Positions 1 to 7,405 of a stretch of DNA of 46,857 bases are shown here, piece by piece (the stretch's first letter is position 1; each line of letters begins with the position of its first letter). The notes beneath the pieces are model-generated. The model had not been told where the DNA came from and did not search any database. It saw nothing but the letters and a program-made list of their open reading frames with translations. The DNA comes from Bacilli bacterium. Its GTDB lineage: Bacteria > Bacillota_I > Bacilli_A > RFN20 > CAG-826. A program made the position numbers and the translations under genes. The DNA is taken from assembly GCA_017445245.1 (NCBI GenBank), contig JAFSUM010000017.1, forward strand, positions 1 through 46,857. Direction: 5' to 3'.

Positions 1-1
1 A

Positions 2-106
2 TTGGATCTTGTACTACCGCAGATGGTAAAGAAAGAGTGGGGTATACTTTCCAAAAGGAAATATAAGTTCGAATTTAACAAATTCCAATTTAACGAGCAG
101 TTGTAG
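2..106 (+). CDS. 3' end of a gene cut by the window edge (unknown product)
   Basis: The frame is open from the first bases to a TAG at 104-106 and encodes 34 residues ending in FNKFQFNEQL. The stretch is rich in Lys and Phe and uses more A/T-ending codons than the rest of the window. It may be the C-terminus of a gene entering from the left, possibly part of the same foreign patch as the Rep remnant that follows. Nothing in it allows a family call, and a chance open frame of this length is possible. Confidence 0.4.
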   Translation: MDLVLPQMVKKEWGILSKRKYKFEFNKFQFNEQL

Positions 107-231
107 CCTTTTTTCACCTTAAAAACCCGAACCCTTCACTGGCGTGTTTGATCACTCATATTTGGATTCACTGAAGGAACAACGTCGATCATAAAATTGC
201 CCCGGCTTCGATTCCGAGGCAACCTATTTAC

Positions 232-471
232 TTATCGACGTTTCTTCGCCTTACGAATCGCGTACTCGCGACGATGCAGTTCATTGGTGTGCCGCCTTTT
301 CGCTTCCTCCGTTTGGTCACCATTCAAGGAGTCAAGCCTCGTCCCTATCCATTCCACAGCGAGTTCCGCGAACATTCCGCACATCTCTTTGTAGAGGGCT
401 TTCGGCATAGGCGGAGCCCCTTCTACTACGCTGACGACGGCCCGGAAACGCCGTTCTTTATTTGCCGCCAT
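232..471 (-). CDS. Small basic hypothetical protein next to Rep remnant
   Basis: This 79-residue, strongly basic protein starts 14 bases inside the end of the Rep-like gene upstream on the same strand, as expected for translational coupling. It ends in a Lys/Arg-rich tail (RKAKKRR) and has a possible helical middle. I do not recognise the family. The overlap and shared strand suggest it belongs to the same mobile-element fragment, where small basic accessory proteins are common. A spurious ORF cannot be excluded, because two plus-strand ORFs cover the same bases. Confidence 0.45.
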   Translation of the reverse strand: MAANKERRFRAVVSVVEGAPPMPKALYKEMCGMFAELAVEWIGTRLDSLNGDQTEEAKRRHTNELHRREYAIRKAKKRR

Positions 472-1129
472 TGCCGCCCTTCCTGGCCTCGATCACTTTC
501 TCGATCTCCTTCTTAGACCTCTTATCGAAGAGCAAGCTTGTAATCGGCCCATCGAAGGCAACAACCAAATCCGGAAGCGAGAGGACATAATCCCGAAGCT
601 CTTTTAGCGTCTCGAACTCCTTGGAGCCGATCGCTTTCCGGTATTGGTTCACGTACTGGAGGTCCGCTTTCGTCAGCTTGCCCACGGCTTTTAAGGCCAT
701 GGCGCTGCCGACCGCAGCGAATCCATCTCCATCTAGCGATGCGATGATCCTGACGAAGCTCTTTCCGCCTTCGCGAATCAGCCAGGATGCGTTCGATTCG
801 ATCGACATCACCCTGGGCGCAGCGGAGAAGCCCTGAACTTCCGCTCCGTTCTTAGTGAGCTCTTTCCATTTCGACCAGGTCGGAGCCTCGGATCTGTGCT
901 TTGCGTTCATTCCGGAGGGTTCCTTGAAGTCGATGATCGTGGCGAGGCAGCCCACTATGTGCGCGGATTCCTTCTTCTCTTTCAGGGCCGTGAGGAGCTG
1001 ATGAATCTCTTGCTCGGCCCTTTCGTGGTAGAAACGGACCTCGAACCTTATCCAGGAATCAACCTTTGGATCGATCCCGGCAGACATCCTTTCCGCGAGC
1101 TTGTCATACACGCCACTTTCATTAATCAC
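458..1129 (-). pseudogene. Replication initiation factor (Rep_trans type), C-terminal part only
   Basis: The 223 residues match the C-terminal half of plasmid, phage and ICE rolling-circle initiators (Rep_trans family, also MobT-like relaxases). Near the start it reads GVYDKLAERMSAG and then SWIRFEVRFYHERAEQEI, the usual YDK...WIRFE.....ERA order. Near residues 110-165 a helical segment (SIESNASWL, then GKLTKADLQYVNQYR) also fits the family. The N-terminal half, including the catalytic region, is missing: the frame has a stop (TAA) about six codons upstream of the GTG start, and only non-coding sequence and tRNA genes lie beyond. I read it as a decayed element at a tRNA locus. A short expressed derivative is possible but less likely. 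Confidence 0.6.
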
Positions 1130-1221
1130 ATCGGATAGGTATTTTTACCATCCTCAGCATATAGCTTCAGTTGTCCACAAAATGGGGACAACTTGTAACG
1201 ATCCTTCACGGGTTAGGAAAT

Positions 1222-1243
1222 GAAAACGGCCAGTTGGCCGTTA
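1222..1243 (-). terminator. Terminator of the tRNA-Val/tRNA-Thr unit
   Basis: On the minus strand, ten bases after the CCA end of tRNA-Thr, an inverted repeat AACGGCC / GGCCGTT with a 4-base loop is followed by TTTTCATTT. This is a plausible intrinsic terminator for the two-tRNA transcript. Confidence 0.65.
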
Positions 1244-1252
1244 ATGTTCCTT

Positions 1253-1328
1253 TGGTGCCGCCTATAGGAATCGAACCTACAACCTGCTGATTACAAATCA
1301 GCTGCTCTGCCAATTGAGCTAAAGCGGC
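1253..1328 (-). tRNA. tRNA-Thr (anticodon UGU)
   Basis: A cloverleaf reads on the minus strand: acceptor GCCGCUU pairs with AGGCGGC (one G-U), D-arm with AGCTCAATTGGCAGAGC, anticodon stem GCTGA/TCAGC around TTTGTAA giving anticodon TGT, T-loop GGTTCGATTCC, and an encoded CCA. It lies 34 bases downstream of tRNA-Val and probably shares its transcript. Confidence 0.95.
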
Positions 1329-1362
1329 AAATGAAATGACCTTTGGGCGAGAGGGGACATCC

Positions 1363-1437
1363 TGGTGGGTGTTGGGGGTTTCGAACCCTCGACCTCTTCC
1401 GTGTGAAGGAAACGCTCTCCCACTGAGCTAAACACCC
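1363..1437 (-). tRNA. tRNA-Val (anticodon CAC)
   Basis: The minus strand gives acceptor GGGTGTT/AACACCC, D-arm AGCTCAGTGGGAGAGC, anticodon stem TTTCC/GGAAG around TTCACAC (anticodon CAC, reading GUG), T-arm GGGTTCGAAACCC, and an encoded CCA. It is upstream of tRNA-Thr on the same strand. Confidence 0.95.
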
Positions 1438-1491
1438 GTGCTCGCCCAAAGGCAAATAATTATTGCCTTACTCAACTTTAGGTTCAACCCT

Positions 1492-1519
1492 TTTCGCCTT
1501 TCTTCGCGGGGTTTACAAT
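1492..1519 (+). promoter_or_regulatory. Promoter of the thioesterase gene (leaderless type)
   Basis: TACAAT at 1514-1519 is preceded at 16 bases by a weak -35 (TTCAAC, 1492-1497). The ATG at 1526 lies exactly six bases after the -10 box, so the expected +1 is the A of the start codon. No Shine-Dalgarno is present. Confidence 0.55.
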
Positions 1520-1525
1520 GCCTCC

Positions 1526-2230
1526 ATGCTAAAATTGGATTTCACCGTTAACTGCTCGCAGACGAGCCCATCACTTCGCCTATCGTATGAATCGGTCTTT
1601 CGCCTATTTGAAGACGCGGCGACTCTCGACGCGGAACAGATCGGTTATGACTATGGCAAGGTCGGCATGCAGGGGCTTCTTTGGGTCTACACTCGCGTCT
1701 ATGTACGCTTCTATGAAATGCCCAAGTATCTTCATAAGGCTTCTTTTGTGACGAGGCCCGGCGCGAAGAAGGCTTTCATCTTCCCTCGTTATGGCCGCCT
1801 TTATGACGAGAACGGCAAAATCGCCGCAGATCTATCCTCTTATTGGTGCTTGATGGACGCGAAATCGCGCAAAGCAATCCTCCATCCGCCGCTAGAAAGC
1901 GTCGACCATTCCGATGGGACCGAATGCCCGCCTCCTGGCAAAGTCGAACCAAAAGAAGCCAAGGAAGTCGCACGTCACGTCGTTACCTATTCAGATTTGG
2001 ACTTGAACCGTCATTTCAATAACGTCCGTTACGTGGAAATGGTTCTTAGCCTTAGACCTTCATCCTTCTACGAGAAATACGCCCTTAATGATATTCTCAT
2101 CTCCTATGAGGCGGAGATTCACGAAGGGGATGAAGTCATCCTCTATGCCGACGATGACTTTACGTATGTCCGCGGAGTGGTTGGGGATAGGCAATGCTTT
2201 GAGATGAATCTCTCTTTCCGTCCGTTATAA
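1526..2230 (+). CDS. Acyl-ACP thioesterase (FatA/FatB-like)
   Basis: This 234-residue protein should hydrolyse acyl-ACP to release free fatty acids in the cytosol. It has the tandem hot-dog arrangement of bacterial FatA-like thioesterases: the first half carries ARVYVRF-type strands around residue 60, and the second has YSDLDLNRHFNNVRYVEM near residues 155-172, with the family's catalytic Asp, Asn and His. I start it at 1526 rather than at an in-frame ATG 63 bases upstream, because a -10 box ends six bases before 1526 and the upstream extension (MPYSTLGSTLFAFLRG) is not family-like. rarA follows after 13 bases and is probably cotranscribed. Its presence fits the fatty-acid theme shared with plsX at 16 kb. 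Confidence 0.87.
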   Translation: MLKLDFTVNCSQTSPSLRLSYESVFRLFEDAATLDAEQIGYDYGKVGMQGLLWVYTRVYVRFYEMPKYLHKASFVTRPGAKKAFIFPRYGRLYDENGKIAADLSSYWCLMDAKSRKAILHPPLESVDHSDGTECPPPGKVEPKEAKEVARHVVTYSDLDLNRHFNNVRYVEMVLSLRPSSFYEKYALNDILISYEAEIHEGDEVILYADDDFTYVRGVVGDRQCFEMNLSFRPL

Positions 2231-2243
2231 GAAAGGCGTATCG

Positions 2244-3512
2244 ATGAAACAACCCTTGGCATTCGCACTTCGACCCAAGACCTTAGATGAGGTCATCGGG
2301 CAGAAACATCTCCTCGGGGATGATTCTTTTTTGAAGCGTTCGGTCGCCAAGAAGACCCCGTTCTCAATCATTTTCTTCGGGCCGCCCGGAACGGGAAAGA
2401 CAACCATCGCGGAAGCTTATGCCCGCGAACTAAAACTCCATTCTGTTACGTTGAATGCCGTCACGTGCAACAAGAAAGACCTCGAGATGGCGGTGGACGA
2501 AGCTAAAATCTGGCGTCCCACGATTCTCATCATGGATGAAGTGCATCGTTTGGATAAGACGAAGCAGGATTATCTTTTGCCTTACGTTGAAAACGGGACG
2601 TTCTATCTTGTCGGGGCGACCACGGCTAATCCGTATATTTCTTTATCTCGCGCGATTCGTTCCCGTACAAAGATTCTTGAAGTCCACCCCTTAACAGAAG
2701 GTGAAGTAGTGGAAGGTCTTAAACGGGCCATTGCCCATCCGGATGGTTTCGAAGGCAAAGTTTCGTTTGATGACGATGCGATTGCCTTTATCGCCCGTCT
2801 TTCCGGCGGCGACCTTCGCTTCGCCCTGAACATTCTTGAAGAGGCTTATGTCCAATTCGGGGATGATGGCAATGTGACATTAGCCCAAGTCCAAACGATC
2901 GAGTCTGTTCCGAATTACGCGATGGACAAGGACGAAGAAGAGCATTATGACTCCGTCTCCGCGCTTCAAAAGTCGATTCGTGGCCAAGATGTCGATGCGG
3001 CCATCTATTACTTGGCTAGACTATGCGTGGCAGGGGACCTCGATTCGATTAAGCGTCGTCTCCTCGTCACGGCCTATGAAGATATCGGTTTAGGAAATCC
3101 CAATGCCGTTTTACGCACCCAGATGGCGATTATGGCCGCCGAGCAGGTTGGCTTTCCCGAAGCGATCATTCCCCTTGGCGATGCCGTCATCGATCTATGC
3201 TTGTCCCCACATTCGCGCGCAGGTGCCGAATCGATCGAAGGGGCAATGGATTTCGCTTCCAAGACGCCCTTCCACGTGCAGGACTATCTCAAATTGACTC
3301 CCGTCAGCCTAAAAGAAGAGGACAAGTACCCTTACGACCGTCCCGATCTATGGACGAAGATTCAATACTTGCCCGATGAATATGCTGGAGAATCTTTCTA
3401 TAAGCCCAAGATGTCCTCGACCTACGAAAAGGCGCTTAACGAAACCTATCAACGTCTTCTACAGGCGGGCAGGAGTTCCGATTTAGCCGCTTTGAAGAAA
3501 GGAAAGAAGTAA
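2244..3512 (+). CDS. rarA: Replication-associated recombination AAA+ ATPase RarA (MgsA)
   Basis: RarA acts at stalled replication forks and at single-strand DNA ends with SSB. The 422 residues match the family length. Walker A is GPPGTGKTT (about residues 47-55), Walker B is ILIMDEVHR (about 94-102), sensor 1 is VGATTANP, and the sensor-2/helical region SGGDLRFALNILE is near 190. The C-terminal half has the MgsA tetramerisation pattern (IKRRLLVTAYEDIGLGNP, then CLSPHSRAG). It follows the thioesterase closely, with a weak AAAGG as ribosome-binding site. Confidence 0.95.
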   Translation: MKQPLAFALRPKTLDEVIGQKHLLGDDSFLKRSVAKKTPFSIIFFGPPGTGKTTIAEAYARELKLHSVTLNAVTCNKKDLEMAVDEAKIWRPTILIMDEVHRLDKTKQDYLLPYVENGTFYLVGATTANPYISLSRAIRSRTKILEVHPLTEGEVVEGLKRAIAHPDGFEGKVSFDDDAIAFIARLSGGDLRFALNILEEAYVQFGDDGNVTLAQVQTIESVPNYAMDKDEEEHYDSVSALQKSIRGQDVDAAIYYLARLCVAGDLDSIKRRLLVTAYEDIGLGNPNAVLRTQMAIMAAEQVGFPEAIIPLGDAVIDLCLSPHSRAGAESIEGAMDFASKTPFHVQDYLKLTPVSLKEEDKYPYDRPDLWTKIQYLPDEYAGESFYKPKMSSTYEKALNETYQRLLQAGRSSDLAALKKGKK

Positions 3513-3537
3513 GAAAGCGCTTTCATTCGTTTTTTCC

Positions 3538-3565
3538 TTGTAACAAATCCAAATGGTCCTATACT
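3538..3565 (+). promoter_or_regulatory. Promoter of the 41-residue peptide gene
   Basis: TTGTAA (3538-3543) and TATACT (3560-3565) are separated by 16 bases, lie just after the rarA stop, and precede an AAAGGAG ribosome-binding site (about 3591-3597). Confidence 0.6.
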
Positions 3566-3603
3566 TCGCAGTTCCCTTATGGGGAAAAGAAAGGAGCGTG
3601 CCT

Positions 3604-3729
3604 ATGGAAAAAGAAGAAAACGAACATGTCGAAGAAGAATCCAAACTTGAAGAAATCGCAGACGAACTCGTCGAGGCCCTCGAAATCAATGCCTGGACAT
3701 ACGTCAATAGCGGCGCATTCATCGACTAA
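3604..3729 (+). CDS. 41-residue acidic peptide of unknown function
   Basis: The ORF encodes 41 residues starting MEKEENEHVEEESKLEEIAD and ending EINAWTYVNSGAFID. The first two thirds are a highly charged, probably helical Glu-rich segment; the last dozen residues are uncharged and aromatic. It has its own promoter, a strong ribosome-binding site (AAAGGAG, 7-8 bases before ATG) and a terminator, so it is a complete one-gene unit. The leader-plus-short-tail layout resembles precursors of modified peptides such as mycofactocin-type RiPPs, but no modifying enzyme lies nearby, so this is only an analogy. A small regulatory protein is an alternative. Confidence 0.6.
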   Translation: MEKEENEHVEEESKLEEIADELVEALEINAWTYVNSGAFID

Positions 3730-3776
3730 GAAAGCGTCCTAGTAGCTAGAAGGCCCAACAGGGCGTTTTCTTTTTG
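3729..3776 (+). terminator. Terminator after the 41-residue peptide gene
   Basis: AGAAAGCGTCCT just after the stop codon can pair with AGGGCGTTTTCT (12 pairs including two G-U), followed by TTTTTG. Confidence 0.5.
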
Positions 3777-3833
3777 TGGGAAAGTCGCGCGAATTGGAGT
3801 AATCTATGTGGGCTTCTTCTAGAAGCGAATGCT

Positions 3834-3917
3834 GCGGGCGTGGCGGAATTGGTAGACGCGTTAGACTTAGGATCTAATGGGCTTCCCGTGCAGGTTCGAT
3901 TCCTGTCGCCCGCACCA
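3834..3917 (+). tRNA. tRNA-Leu (anticodon UAG)
   Basis: An 84-base class II tRNA: acceptor GCGGGCG/CGCCCGC, D-arm GGCGGAATTGGTAGACGC, anticodon stem TTAGA/TCTAA around CTTAGGA (anticodon TAG), a long variable arm (TGGGCTTCCCGT), T-arm CAGGTTCGATTCCTG and an encoded CCA. Confidence 0.96.
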
Positions 3918-4002
3918 CATGTTGAATATGTTCTTGATACAGATGTGTCAGGAACGTTTTCTTTATGATTGCTGCAGGGTCGAACTTTTAGAGAATGTTC
4001 GC

Positions 4003-4210
4003 ATGGGAAAGAAATTGCCCGAGATGACATTGGAAGAGTTATGGGAACTATTTCCCGTTTTTCTCGTCCCACCTAGCGATCGGTAGAAGGATGATTTCAG
4101 CGAAACTAAGAAAACGTTGGCCGGGATTTGGCTGAATGCCCCATGGTCCGGATTAGCCACATTGGGAGTACTGCCTTTCAGGGAATATGGAGATCGATAC
4201 GCTTATTCCT
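4003..4210 (+). pseudogene. Remnant of a GrpB-family protein
   Basis: At 4003 an ATG begins MGKKLPEMTLEELWELFPVFL, which is how GrpB-family (nucleotidyltransferase-fold, COG2320) proteins commonly begin. The frame stops at 4084-4086. Sixty bases later, in another frame, 4146-4190 encodes VRISHIGSTAFQGIW, the family's core motif (normally RI.HIGSTAV.GIWAKP). The following catalytic segment is not recognisable and the frame stops at about 4260. I conclude this is a frameshifted and truncated gene downstream of tRNA-Leu. The function of GrpB proteins is poorly defined. The assignment rests on recalled family motifs. Confidence 0.6.
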
Positions 4211-4368
4211 TGGAGACACAAAAGCGGGGGTGGGCATATTGCTTTCCGCTTTCGCGTAAGTGGTAATATGGGTGTCCAGCAGGAAGGACGTTAATATCCC
4301 TGTATCAGTCCGCCAGAGACTAAAAAACTGGCAAAGATCGGGCCAGAGATCTAAAACCTGTCCGCGCA

Positions 4369-4917
4369 GTGCCGGCGACACTAAAAAACGCCGTTTTTCT
4401 TTCACGATACATGGAACCGATTATTCGCTTCAAAGAAAGGATTCTTTCCGGCATCATCGTCGGGGCTTTGTCGTATTCTTCGCTCATTGGGAAGCGGGTT
4501 ATTGTAAGGTCGGCGTCATTCAAGGTTAGAAGCGAGTACGTTCTCAAATTCTTCCCTCGAAATTACCTTCGCCTCACGGGCGTTCGAACCACCCTTTCCC
4601 CCATAAATTCCTATTCGAAGGCGCTCGACGGCTCGTTGTCGCTTTCCGACTTCGACTGCGATTCGACCCCCGCCTTGAAGGGCACCGTCCGCTGCAAGGT
4701 CCGCAACCTTCAGAATATCGGCACCTTCTTCGAGTGAGTTATCAAGATCGAGGAGGATTTCTCCTCTGGGAGCGTGAGGTGCAAATTCGCGACCTCGGAA
4801 GGCGCTTTTACGCTCGGCTTCATGGGGACTTCCTTCTTGGTTCCGAACACCCTTTTGAACAAGGATAAGATCGGGGAATCAAAGCAGATTGTCGACTTTG
4901 AGATAATCGTTCAATGA
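4369..4917 (+). pseudogene. Interrupted ORF of unknown function before a terminator
   Basis: A frame running from 4369 encodes 122 residues to a TGA at 4735-4737, then continues open for another 59 residues to a TGA at 4915-4917. The part from about 4520 onward has coding-like composition on both sides of the stop; the two pieces share a short pattern (GTVRCKV before, GSVRCKF after), suggesting one beta-rich domain interrupted by a nonsense change. TGA is a stop elsewhere in this window, so reading it as Trp is not supported. A terminator follows at 4946. The 5' part before 4520 may belong to other debris; a minus-strand ORF overlaps it. No family recognised. Confidence 0.35.
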
Positions 4918-4945
4918 AAAAAGCTCGATGACGTTGGCTATGTTT

Positions 4946-4976
4946 CGTCTCTCGTGGGGAGAGGCGATTTTTCTTT
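4946..4976 (+). terminator. Terminator after the interrupted ORF
   Basis: CGTCTCTC (4946-4953) pairs with GAGAGGCG (4959-4966) over eight pairs with one G-U, loop GTGGG, followed by ATTTTTCTTTC. It insulates the following ABC operon. Confidence 0.75.
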
Positions 4977-5095
4977 CTAAAACGGAAACCTAAGTTTTTG
5001 CAAATGGAAGTGTTTTATCTGAAAACAGGTTCCTATGCGCATGCGTGTACATTTTGTGAAGGAAGGCCTCGTTAGGGTATAATGATTGCCGACAT
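4977..5095. other. Gap upstream of the ABC operon
   Basis: The stretch from the terminator to the operon start holds the operon promoter (5078-5083). Together with 4087-4368 and the pseudogenes it forms a 1-kb region, 4087-5095, with no intact gene. Confidence 0.5.
5078..5083 (+). promoter_or_regulatory. -10 box of the ABC exporter operon
   Basis: A perfect TATAAT ends 12 bases before the ATG at 5096, giving a predicted leader of only about 5-6 bases with no Shine-Dalgarno. No convincing -35 was found. Confidence 0.6.
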
Positions 5096-7405
5096 ATGAA
5101 CCCTTTGCTGTTCATGTATTTGCTCGTCGCCGGCGTTGCCATCGTCTTTTTTGGCGGCTATTTCTTTGCCCGTAAAAACGAGAAAACCCGTACCTGTTAC
5201 CGCCGTATTTGGGGCGGTGTCGCCATCGTTACCTTGCTTTGCCTTTTCTTTTTCGTCCCCATCGCAATGACGACGGACACGGGGATCAACGGCCAATATC
5301 TGACGAACGTTGGGAATGTGAATCTGGTAGGGGTGCCTTATGGCGAGAACAAGGTTGCCAACTTCTTTGCTTTGTTCCACCTGATTCTTTTCTTGCCTTC
5401 GGCTGCGTTGGCAGTGCTTTTCTTCCTGCTACCGAATCGGTGGAGTTCGTTTTTGCAGCGCTATGTCCTCTTGCCGAACCTATTGCTATCGATCGTCTTC
5501 CTATCGAATCTGCAACAGGCCTATATCGGGGATTTGGTCATCTCCCATAAAAGCGCCTTGGTCGTCATAAACGTCGCATTGCCTTTTGTTTTTGCCGCGG
5601 TGGACGTCTTGGAAAAGAAGAAGGAGTGGGCTTTCGACAAAAATACCATCATTGGGGCGATGCTCGCCTTCTTCGTGATTTTGCTCGCCTTCCTTCCGAT
5701 GGCCACTTTTGCCGCCCTCGTCCCAACGGATTGCATGTTCCTAGGGCGAATCGAGTATTCCTGGAGGGCAGTCGACTTTTCGATTGCCCATCGTTACTAC
5801 GTCTATGTTGGCATTGCCTATTATGTGACTTTGTTCTTCCTTTTGAACCGGCGGGAAAAAGCGGCGATGAAAGCCATCCTCTTGGCTGTGTGTTTCGGTA
5901 GCCTTTCTTCCTTCTTTACGCGTTATGGGTTCGAAGGCATCTTCGATTTTACCAAAGCCCAGCCCGTCCGCGTGACGCGCCTCCCCATCCACCTTTGCCA
6001 TACGGCGTTGCTCGTCATGCCGATCTGTATCGGCTTCGAGATGAAGCGCCTCTTCTATTTCACCTATTTCATCAACGTCTACGGCGCGGTCATGGCCATC
6101 GTCTTTCCCAATAACGGTGACAAGCAAAACATCTTCGATCCCGATATCCTTCTTTTCTGGTACAACCACTGGACCGCCTTGCTGATGCCCCTTATCTGCG
6201 TCGCCTTGGACTATTTCAAGCGTCCCAAAAAGAAGCAGATGGCCTTCTCCCTGGGGTTCTTTGCTTTGTATTTCGTCGCCATCATGTTCGCGAATGGATA
6301 TCTTTCCAACTTCGTCCCTGGCTATAGCCCGAACGTCATCGGTTCCGGCACGGACTATCTATTCTTAAATAACGACTACATCCTCGATATTCTCGGGGAA
6401 GAGGCAAAGAAGATGCTCGAAATCAAATGGATCATCAAGAGCAACGACCTCACACTCGTCTATTATCCGCTTTACCAGGCCATCTCCTTCGTGGGCTATG
6501 TCGTCATCGCCTATTTGATGTGGTTTGTCTATTCCCTTTTCTATCGAATCCACGATTCGCACGCCGAACTTCATGATCAACTCGTCCTCGTTAGAAGAAG
6601 CCACCTGAAATGGAAGGAGAAAATCGAAATGGAACACACGCAAGGAACAAATTCCTCCGGAGCACCGGAATTAGTCTTCCAGGGATTCTGCAAACGGTAT
6701 GGCAATTCGCCGAAGCTTTCCGCTGATCATGTCGATTTATCGATTCACGGGGGTGAGATTTTCGGGTTCCTAGGGCCTAATGGGGCAGGCAAATCTACCT
6801 GCATCAAATCCGCGATCGGCATCCAGCCGTTGACCGAAGGCACGATCGAAGTCTGCGGGCACGATATCGAAAACGATTCGGTCGAAGCCAAGCGCCTCAT
6901 CGGCTACGTGCCGGACCATTACGCGTTATACGAAAAACTGACGGGACGTGAATACATTTCTTATTTCGCGGACATCTACCGCGTCAGCAAGGAAGATCGC
7001 GACGCCCGCATCCAAGACCTCGTGACCCGTTTTGAATTGACCAACGCCTTCGATGCCCGCATCGAGACCTATAGTCATGGTATGAAGCAAAAAATCGCGA
7101 TTATGGCGGCCCTGGTGCACGACCCGAAGGTCTGGATCCTCGACGAACCGTTAACCGGTTTAGATCCGCAGTCGGTATTCCAGGTCAAGCAGACGATGAT
7201 CGCCCATGCGGCCAAAGGAAACGTCGTCTTCTTCTCGAGCCACATCATCGACGTGGTGGAAAGATTGTGTACCCGCATCGCCATCATCAAGGAAGGCAAA
7301 ATCGTCTACGAAGGGTCGATGGAAGAAACGTTGCAGAACCACCCCGAAGGATTGGAACGTTTCTATTTGAACGTGATTGGAGAATTGGATGGGAAAGAAG
7401 ACTGA
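5096..7405 (+). CDS. YwaF-like membrane domain fused to an ABC-2 type transporter ATPase
   Basis: The 769 residues hold two parts. Residues 1 to about 500 are a multi-span membrane domain (about a dozen hydrophobic segments) with the pattern LPIHLCHTALLVMPICIGF near 300 and FWYNHWTALLMPLI near 360, resembling the YwaF/TIGR02206 integral membrane family. Residues 524-760 are an ABC ATPase: Walker A GPNGAGKST (about 561), signature YSHGMKQK (about 659, the degenerate form usual in ABC-2 exporters), Walker B VWILDEP (about 680), H-loop SSH. A strong AAGGAG at 6614-6619 sits nine bases before an in-frame ATG (6629, residue 512), so a free 258-residue ATPase could also be made. The permease gene overlaps its end by 17 bases. 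The membrane-domain family call is by pattern memory. Confidence 0.8.
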   Translation: MNPLLFMYLLVAGVAIVFFGGYFFARKNEKTRTCYRRIWGGVAIVTLLCLFFFVPIAMTTDTGINGQYLTNVGNVNLVGVPYGENKVANFFALFHLILFLPSAALAVLFFLLPNRWSSFLQRYVLLPNLLLSIVFLSNLQQAYIGDLVISHKSALVVINVALPFVFAAVDVLEKKKEWAFDKNTIIGAMLAFFVILLAFLPMATFAALVPTDCMFLGRIEYSWRAVDFSIAHRYYVYVGIAYYVTLFFLLNRREKAAMKAILLAVCFGSLSSFFTRYGFEGIFDFTKAQPVRVTRLPIHLCHTALLVMPICIGFEMKRLFYFTYFINVYGAVMAIVFPNNGDKQNIFDPDILLFWYNHWTALLMPLICVALDYFKRPKKKQMAFSLGFFALYFVAIMFANGYLSNFVPGYSPNVIGSGTDYLFLNNDYILDILGEEAKKMLEIKWIIKSNDLTLVYYPLYQAISFVGYVVIAYLMWFVYSLFYRIHDSHAELHDQLVLVRRSHLKWKEKIEMEHTQGTNSSGAPELVFQGFCKRYGNSPKLSADHVDLSIHGGEIFGFLGPNGAGKSTCIKSAIGIQPLTEGTIEVCGHDIENDSVEAKRLIGYVPDHYALYEKLTGREYISYFADIYRVSKEDRDARIQDLVTRFELTNAFDARIETYSHGMKQKIAIMAALVHDPKVWILDEPLTGLDPQSVFQVKQTMIAHAAKGNVVFFSSHIIDVVERLCTRIAIIKEGKIVYEGSMEETLQNHPEGLERFYLNVIGELDGKED

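Noticed and set aside
1463-1525. Longer start for the thioesterase
   Set aside because: The added residues do not resemble the family and the -10 box would lie inside the coding sequence.
3746-4072. Minus-strand ORF of 108 codons containing the string DRNRTCTGSPLDPKSNAS
   Set aside because: It is the antisense translation of tRNA-Leu, a well-known false protein.
4735-4737. TGA read as tryptophan (Mycoplasma-type code)
   Set aside because: Many intact genes here end in TGA, often in ATGA overlaps, and Trp is coded by TGG throughout. The TGA at this point more likely marks a pseudogene.
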